Assembly: GCA_963920525.1 (NCBI GenBank)
Contig: OY986439.1
Coordinates: 33,735,819 to 33,799,818, forward strand
Direction: 5' to 3'
Source of the DNA: Dichetophora obliterata
Lineage: Eukaryota; Arthropoda; Insecta; Diptera; Sciomyzidae
DNA length: 64,000 nt
Within the stretch, counting starts at the first letter, position 1. Every line of letters begins with the position of its first letter. The notes below the pieces were generated by a model, which worked only from the letters and a program-made list of their open reading frames with translations, was not told where the DNA came from and did no database searches. Below are positions 56,617 through 64,000 of this stretch, one piece after another. The position numbers and the translations under genes are program-made.

Positions 56617-57335
56617 GGGCAAAACACATTGCAGGCATCGCGCATTAAGCATCGCCGCAAGGCTTTGACATTTCAGTTGAATGCACGAATACTTACGTAG
56701 CAACGCACATTATACTTCCAGGCATGTAGGTATCGCATGCTTGATGCCTGAAGTAGGCAATTTTTCAACTTTTTCAAGCTTTGAGGCATTGACAGCTAAA
56801 AAACAGCTGATTGTGAAAACGTTATTTAGAAAATATTTTAATTAAAATTTAAAAAATGTCTGAATCCGAGGAGCTGCTCATAAATGATGTGCAAATTCCC
56901 ATGCATATTCGCCAAGAAGAACTGTAAATTTAAAAACAAATTGCAGCGTGAAAAAACTTGGGCTGTAGTAGCAGGAGCTACCAAATATACAGGTAAGTTT
57001 CTTGTTAGCTGTCTACGAATATGAGCTAATTTGTTTAAAGTATTTCAGTAAAACAGTGTCAAAGACGGGGGAAGACTCTTCGGGAGCGCTTTGTTAAAGA
57101 ATTAAATAAGGAGATATTGCCTTCAGGGAGCGCTGCGGTGGAGTTGAACTCCAATTGGAAGTACATTTCCTCCATGGACTTCATGCGGGCTTAGCATATA
57201 TTTTCTGCTAAGACTCTCACCACGGTTGCTTCAGGCATGATGCATGCCTTTAATGTATTTTAAAAGCGTGTGACGTAGAATCGTGAGGTGCTTGCAGCGA
57301 TGTCTAATGCGGGATGCCTGCAATGTGTTTTGCCC
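56617..57335. mobile_element. Harbinger-like element carrying a MADF-type fragment
   Basis: The ends GGGCAAAACACATTGCAGGC (extended to about 38 bp) are inverted with three differences. The flanking triplets are ATA on the left and TTA on the right, close to the TWA duplication of PIF/Harbinger. Subterminal CTTGATGCCTGAAG and CTTCAGGCATGATG are also inverted. At 719 bp it is far too short for a transposase gene, but it keeps part of a second gene. Confidence 0.65.
56856..57235 (+). pseudogene. MADF/Myb-SANT-like DNA-binding gene fragment
   Basis: Frames downstream of an ATG at 56856 (MSESEELLIND) give NKLQREKTWAVVAGATKYT. A GT-AG intron (about 56992-57049) follows, then VKQCQRRGKTLRERFVKELN and SGSAAVELNSNWKYISSMDF ending at a stop near 57193. 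The W..VA......V.QCQRR.KTLRERFVKEL pattern is the three-helix MADF or Myb/SANT-like domain. PIF/Harbinger transposons encode such a protein beside their transposase. An early stop at about 56925 and a frame change break the gene, and the usual Trp in RRWKTLR is Gly. Confidence 0.55.
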
Positions 57336-57969
57336 TTATGCGTCGAGGAACATCACTGGATAAAGCACTCAAAATAAGTCGTGTTTTGGCTCTTATGGTA
57401 GAGATAGCCTCGCCTGGCATAGCAGCGCATGCAACGCAGATAAGCAGCTAGTACACAGCCAAATAAATGGTGATTATGCAACGCATAGTCACATAGTCAA
57501 AATAAAACAATAAAAAAATACAACGATTTTATTTTAATAAATTAACCGCACTTGGTCACACAATTGTACAACTTCACATTTGTTTTGCCAAAACGTATAG
57601 AAGCGCAAAAATACATAGAAGAATACACAGAAATCAAAATGAATAGATCTTCTATGTAGATCTATGTAGTCAGAGATGCATTCCTGTTTTTATCTGAGCA
57701 TTGCCATGCGTTGCCATGTTGTGCATGATCAGATACACACAAATCCCACTAAACAGATTTCGATGTAAGGCTTGTTAAGCCATGCACTGCTATGGCATGT
57801 GAGGCTAACTAGACCGTTAAACGCGATAAATGCATAAAACACGTTTTGAAGGTTTGGTGTAAACGTACTATAAGTTCCACTGGCGTGTAAAACTATTGCT
57901 GGCGTCTTTAATAAAAATAAATAAACTGACCATTTCAGCCCCTGGAAGGACCTTGACCTAGCTTCTATT
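57336..57969. other. Spacer, nothing firm
   Basis: AGATCTATGTAG is repeated at about 57645-57668. GCATAGCAGCGCATGCAACGCA-like words recur, and an inverted partner of the sequence near 55960 lies at 57835-57870. No gene. Confidence 0.35.
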
Positions 57970-58247
57970 GATCAATTCTGTTGTGCGTGTTATTAAATGT
58001 TCGATCACAAATGACCCAGAACTGGACCTACGTGTTTTATGCCGACTCCAAACGGCTTATGTTCTCAAGAAGCTTTACATGGCAATTTTTACTCTCTGAG
58101 GTTTGTCATTGTCTGCAGAGAGATGACAACAGAACAGAAAAATTAATTCAATTGAAAAAACTTTCTGTCTGAGCTAGAATTGAGCCCGGACTACCGCGGT
58201 TCTATAGTTTAGGGGCCACGCACTCTACCCACTAGGCTACGGCCGCC
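57970..58247 (-). mobile_element. tRNA-derived SINE
   Basis: On the reverse strand the head (58247 to about 58170) begins GGCGGCCGTAGCC and has A-box-like TAGCCTAGTGGGTAGAGTGC and B-box-like GGGCTCAATTCTA, the two internal RNA polymerase III promoter elements. The body has the CCGTTTGGAGTCGGCATAAA and GTAGGTCCAGTTCTGGGTCA segments and the ACACGCACAAC tail that I associate with an abundant dipteran SINE (CGTTCGGAGTCGGCTTAAAA class). No poly-A tail is visible. Confidence 0.75.
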
Positions 58248-58436
58248 ACATATGTAGACTTAAGTGGTGCTAATCTATTCTGCACAAAAAATGTTTTCCT
58301 ACATTCTTCCAAAGGCTGGTATTAAAGAAAATTTACACAGAATTTCTGACAAATCCAAAACTTTCCACTTAATATTTTCAACTTTTTCAAATTACGTTCA
58401 CATATATGCTAAGGCGGCTCAAATACATATAGTATG

Positions 58437-58682
58437 GGTATTCACGATCTGTACAGTTGAGGACTTGTGAACTTTACAAAAACAATATACACGTACGTTA
58501 AAAATCTGCACTAGTGCTTTTCTACTATTGCCTTAAACTTGAGGACTTGAGCAGTTGTGCACTTGTGTACATTGAAAAATTTTGATAGCTTTGAAATAGT
58601 GATGACAGTGAGTTCACGAAAACCTAACTGCACAAGTCTTCAAGTCCTCAACTGCACTGGCAAGAATAGTGAATCCCCTAAC
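58437..58682. mobile_element. GGGTATTCAC MITE (~245 bp)
   Basis: GGGTATTCACGATCTGTACA at the left and the diverged inverted end (AGTGAATCCCCTA) at the right define it. Subterminal CAGTTGAGGACTTG is inverted at about 58645. It resembles the remnant at 35730-35880. Confidence 0.65.
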
Positions 58683-59084
58683 TAAAGTAAGAAAAAAATG
58701 GGTCTGGTCCCTAAAGAAAAATTATGCCAAAACATGAAATGAACTCCAAAATAACTGTCACAACTACCTTGTATAATTTTACCATGGTACTTGGTAGAAT
58801 CCTACCATAATCTGGCAACGTTATGACAGAGTTGTCAACGCATTGCTGTGCTTATTTGCGTGTATATGTTGTGCGTTTTCCTGTTTATTAGTGGAGCCAG
58901 CTTGAAATCGAAGAAAATATTTTCACTCGCTTAAGTAATATATATAAATTATTTCCACTTTTATGCAATAATAAAAAATAGGCTTATACATGTGGTTCGA
59001 CAAAGAACGAATAGTGGGTTAAAATTTACAGAACTTAAGTTATTCCACAGCAAGTCAAGCAAACAAGCAGCATCATCAGCCAGC
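58683..59084 (+). promoter_or_regulatory. Upstream region of the capping-enzyme gene
   Basis: It holds the presumed promoter and 5' UTR. An in-frame upstream ATG occurs at 58992, but the 31 residues it would add have no counterpart in capping enzymes. No TATA box is convincing. Confidence 0.35.
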
Positions 59085-61730
59085 ATGACAAATCGAGGGC
59101 CAGGACCAATACCCAATCGATGGTTGAATTGCCCACGCAAGAGTGATACAATAATAGCAGAGCGTTTTCTAGCTTTTAAGACTCCATTGAGCAATGCCTT
59201 CAAGGAACAAATGCCAGTGCAATGCGTGTTCACACCCGAAATGATAATGGGCTATTGCAAGACCATGAAAGTAAGAGAAAAAAATTTTTGCTGACTGTTT
59301 TACGGTAAGGAGATTGTTTTTTTTTTTTTTGTTTGTTTAGTTAGAGTTAGGACTTTGGATAGATCTGACAAACACAAAGCGCTTCTATAATCGTGAGGTC
59401 GTGGAAGCGAATAATACGCAGTATGTAAAATTACAATGTCGTGGTCATGGCGAGACACCTTCACCAGAACAGACGCAGTCCTTCATAGAGATCGTTGATG
59501 ACTTTATAAACGAACGTCCTTTCGATATTATTGCTGTACATTGCACGCACGGTTTCAATCGTACGGGCTTTTTGATCGCATCCTTTTTAGTGGAACGCCT
59601 AGATTGGTCTGTAGAAGCAGCATTATCAAGTTTTGCCACAGCTCGACCACCGGGCATATACAAGCAGGACTACATCAATGAACTTTTCAAACGATACGAT
59701 AATATTTCGGATGCTCCACAGGCACCTGCATTACCTGATTGGTGCTTAGAATTTGATGATTCAGACGCAGGTGGTGGCGGTAGAGGAGCACCTCAAAAAC
59801 GCAAATTTGAAGAAATATCTGCGCCGACTACTTCCAAGCAAGCGCGTTATGCACATCAGCAGCAGTTTGCCAATAACAGCATAGATAATTGTAATGGTGG
59901 AGCAGTTGAAGGTGAGGAACCTGATGCAGATGATCAACACGCTGCTGGTAGTGTTGGAGAATCAACAGCTAATGGAGGAAATGCCAAAAAACCAAAAAAA
60001 CGTCGTCGGGAACTGGTGGTTAAAGATGCCGCATTCATGAGTGGCGTTTCAGGTGTGGTCCTTGTAACTGATCAACCACTTTTGACAACTTTACAACACA
60101 AAATTCAAGACATGTGTAGTTGGAACAAGAGTGGATTTCCTGGCGCACAGCCTGTTTCTATGGATAGAAATAATTTAATGCGCTTGCAAGAAATACCGTA
60201 CAAAGTTTCCTGGAAAGCTGATGGCACCAGGTAACTTTTTGCTGTGTGATTTAACATAATTTTTATGAATCTTTATTTTTTCTCTCCTTTTCCCTTTGCA
60301 AGATACATGATGATGATAGTTAAACGCGATGAAATTTATTTCTTCGATCGGAATTTATCCTGTTTTCAAGTTGAGTCGGTTTCGTTTGTTGAAGCGGGCA
60401 ATTTGACCCAACATTTGACGGACACTTTGCTGGATGGCGTAAGTTTAGAATTAAATAGAACGATGTGTGTACTAAATTAATTGCTTTATGCTACAGGAAA
60501 TGGTTCTTGACAATTTTAATGGTCAAACTACTCCGCGTTATTTAATTTATGATATAATTAAACTTAAAAATGTAAATATTGGAGCGAAAGAATTTCCCGA
60601 ACGCTTGCGTTGCATAAAAAAAGAAATTATTGGTGAGAATTATAAAGTTATAAATATTAAATCAGTAAAATATTTTTTTTCCAAAATTAATATTGTTTTT
60701 CGTTTCTTCACGAACTCTAATATCTCTTTTTTTTTGCCAGAACCACGTTATGAAGCTATAAGCAAGGGTATCATCAATCGCAAGGAAGAGTCATTTAGTG
60801 TGCGTAATAAGGATTTCTGGGACATAAGAACATCTGCTTCTTTATTGGGCGAAAAATTTGCGAAATCCTTGGCACACGAACCTGATGGTTTGATTTTCCA
60901 ACCTAGTAGAGCTGTAAGTTTACATATTTTTGCAATAAATAATATTATTTATTCATGCCAACTCATCAAATTTTCAGCCCTACACGGCAGGTGTTTGTCC
61001 AGACGTACTTAAGTGGAAACCGCTTGAAATGAATTCCGTTGATTTTCGTTTAAAAATTGTAACAGAAAGTGGTGTTGGGTAGGTGGTTATATCAATATTT
61101 CTGTTAGCAGTAAATATTTTGTATTTTTTTTTAGAATTTTAAACAAAAAAATTGGTCACCTTCATGTGGGCGGGCACGATGTAGAATTTGCAAAAATAAA
61201 ATTAAACAGTCAGCTAAAGGATCTTGATAACAAAATTATCGAGTGTACTTTCGATTTCGCTAAACGAGAATGGCTGTTTCTGCGTGAACGCACCGACAAA
61301 ACTTTGCCAAATAGCTACAATACTGCCAAATGTTTGTTTAAATAATTATAGGTTTTTTTAATAGTTTTGAAAAAACATATTTTTCCCCCCAGCTGTCCTT
61401 GGAAGCATAATTCAACCGGTTACTACAGAGATATTGCTCGATTTTATTGCTACGTGTGGCTTTCGGGACGATCACGATAAAATGCCACCACCTGCCACTC
61501 ATATGAATCAACAACGTATGCCATCTCAACATCATCATCAACAACAATACCAACAGCAACAACACCAACAGCAACAAAACCAACAACCACAACATCAACT
61601 TCATCGTCAACAACAACAACAACAGCACCACCACCAACAACAACAGCGGCAGCTCCATTACCAACATCAGCAACAATCGCCACAACATGCATCGCCACAA
61701 CACCAACAACAAAGATCACCTTCTCATTAA
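59085..61730 (+). CDS. mRNA-cap: mRNA-capping enzyme (triphosphatase-guanylyltransferase)
   Basis: Eight exons join in frame: 59085-59270, 59341-60230, 60303-60438, 60497-60632, 60741-60913, 60978-61078, 61135-61331 and 61393-61730. They give 718 residues. The N-terminal RNA 5'-triphosphatase has the cysteine-phosphatase loop [10 protein letters not shown] with Cys130. The [11 protein letters not shown] segment follows. The guanylyltransferase domain has the covalent GMP-lysine motif KADG at Lys354, [17 protein letters not shown], the TLLDGEMV strand, [20 protein letters not shown] and an OB-fold ([26 protein letters not shown]). In the nucleus it removes the gamma phosphate from nascent RNA and adds the GMP cap, bound to phosphorylated RNA polymerase II. 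An acidic, Gly-rich and KKPKKRRR linker separates the domains. The C-terminus has an unusual Gln/His tail of about 70 residues. I chose the ATG at 59085, next to the conserved NRWLNCPR. Confidence 0.95.
61520..61710 (+). repeat. In-frame CAA/CAT repeat (Gln/His tract)
   Basis: An imperfect CAA, CAG and CAT/CAC trinucleotide run within the last exon of the capping-enzyme gene encodes the Gln/His-rich tail. The long reverse-strand frames over it are artefacts of the repeat. Confidence 0.9.
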
Positions 61731-61996
61731 CTAGACAAACAGTTTCAGCAGTAGCAGAAGCACAAGCTAATAATTCCTCATAAATGCAACTTAATGTAAA
61801 GGTGTGAGAGCATTTAAAAAAAAAAGAGATTTTAGAAAATATTTCAAGACAATATACAGATATTTTAAAATTCCTTTTACTCTTCACGCTACTTTGCAGA
61901 ACACCAATTGAAATTAAATTGAAAAATATAAATATATATATTAAATAACTGTGTAGTCAAGTATCGTTAAGACTAGGTATTTCTGTATTCGTTGAA

Positions 61997-62002
61997 AATA
62001 AA
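61997..62002 (+). terminator. Probable polyadenylation signal of mRNA-cap
   Basis: AATAAA lies 267 bases after the stop codon on the coding strand. It is the only canonical signal I found between the two convergent genes in this orientation. Confidence 0.4.
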
Positions 62003-62147
62003 AAATGCTCAAGTTGCAATTGATGAGGTGAAAAAGAATTTAAGTACAATTAAAATGTACAAAAATCACACTTTTCTCCTCTCAACAATTCAATTGCAAG
62101 ATGACAACAAAACTAAACTTTCTATAAGAAACTTTAATTAATTTTTA

Positions 62148-64000
<1,853 letters not shown>

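Noticed and set aside
58170..58247. tRNA gene on the reverse strand
   Set aside because: Box A and box B are present but the cloverleaf is imperfect and the sequence runs straight into a SINE body, so it is a SINE head.
58992..59084. Upstream in-frame ATG for the capping enzyme
   Set aside because: The 31 extra residues have no counterpart in known capping enzymes. The ATG at 59085 lies next to the conserved N-terminus.
61338..61887. Long reverse-strand frames rich in Leu or Val/Asp
   Set aside because: They are antisense readings of the CAA/CAT repeat in the last exon of the capping enzyme.

Overview
The window is a piece of nuclear chromosome from a higher (brachyceran) fly. The evidence is small introns with fly-type splice sites, AT-rich spacers, dipteran transposon families and a tRNA-derived SINE of a type I associate with tephritid-like flies. 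I cannot fix the genus from sequence alone. Six protein genes could be assembled exon by exon with frames that close exactly. They are WDR6 (+, 11495-14758), an ARL2BP/BART homologue (-, 20583-21223), a FAM210A-like mitochondrial membrane protein (-, 23008-24077), an unrecognised two-pass membrane protein (-, 31962-47469), the mRNA-capping enzyme (+, 59085-61730) and tRNA-dihydrouridine synthase Dus2 (-, 62148-63976). WDR6 and Dus2 both act in tRNA modification, but they lie 50 kb apart and I see no operon-like logic. The capping enzyme and Dus2 are tail to tail, with 417 bp between stops.

The rest is mobile DNA, often nested. At 8.6-11.3 kb three inverted-repeat elements sit inside one another: an outer element, a hAT element with an exact 8-bp target duplication, and a Tc1-like DD34E element. 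At 15.2-17.6 kb a long foldback lies inside an element with 72-bp ends. At 25.5-26.4 kb there is a foldback element with 20-bp internal repeats and an exact 9-bp target duplication. From 26.8 to 39.9 kb there are nine copies of a 110-bp hairpin element with 35-bp arms, flanked by CAG or CTG trinucleotides. Seven of the nine lie in a 14.6-kb intron of the unrecognised membrane-protein gene. That intron also holds a 1.3-kb palindrome that preserves empty insertion sites, a second 1.3-kb foldback and a 5.6-kb hAT relic carrying another element.

From 48 to 58 kb there are palindromes, a tandem array of about 124 bp, two truncated non-LTR retrotransposons placed tail to tail, a Harbinger-like element carrying a MADF-type gene fragment, and the SINE. 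The best candidate for something undescribed is the 110-bp hairpin family with its CWG target duplication. Its superfamily I could not settle.
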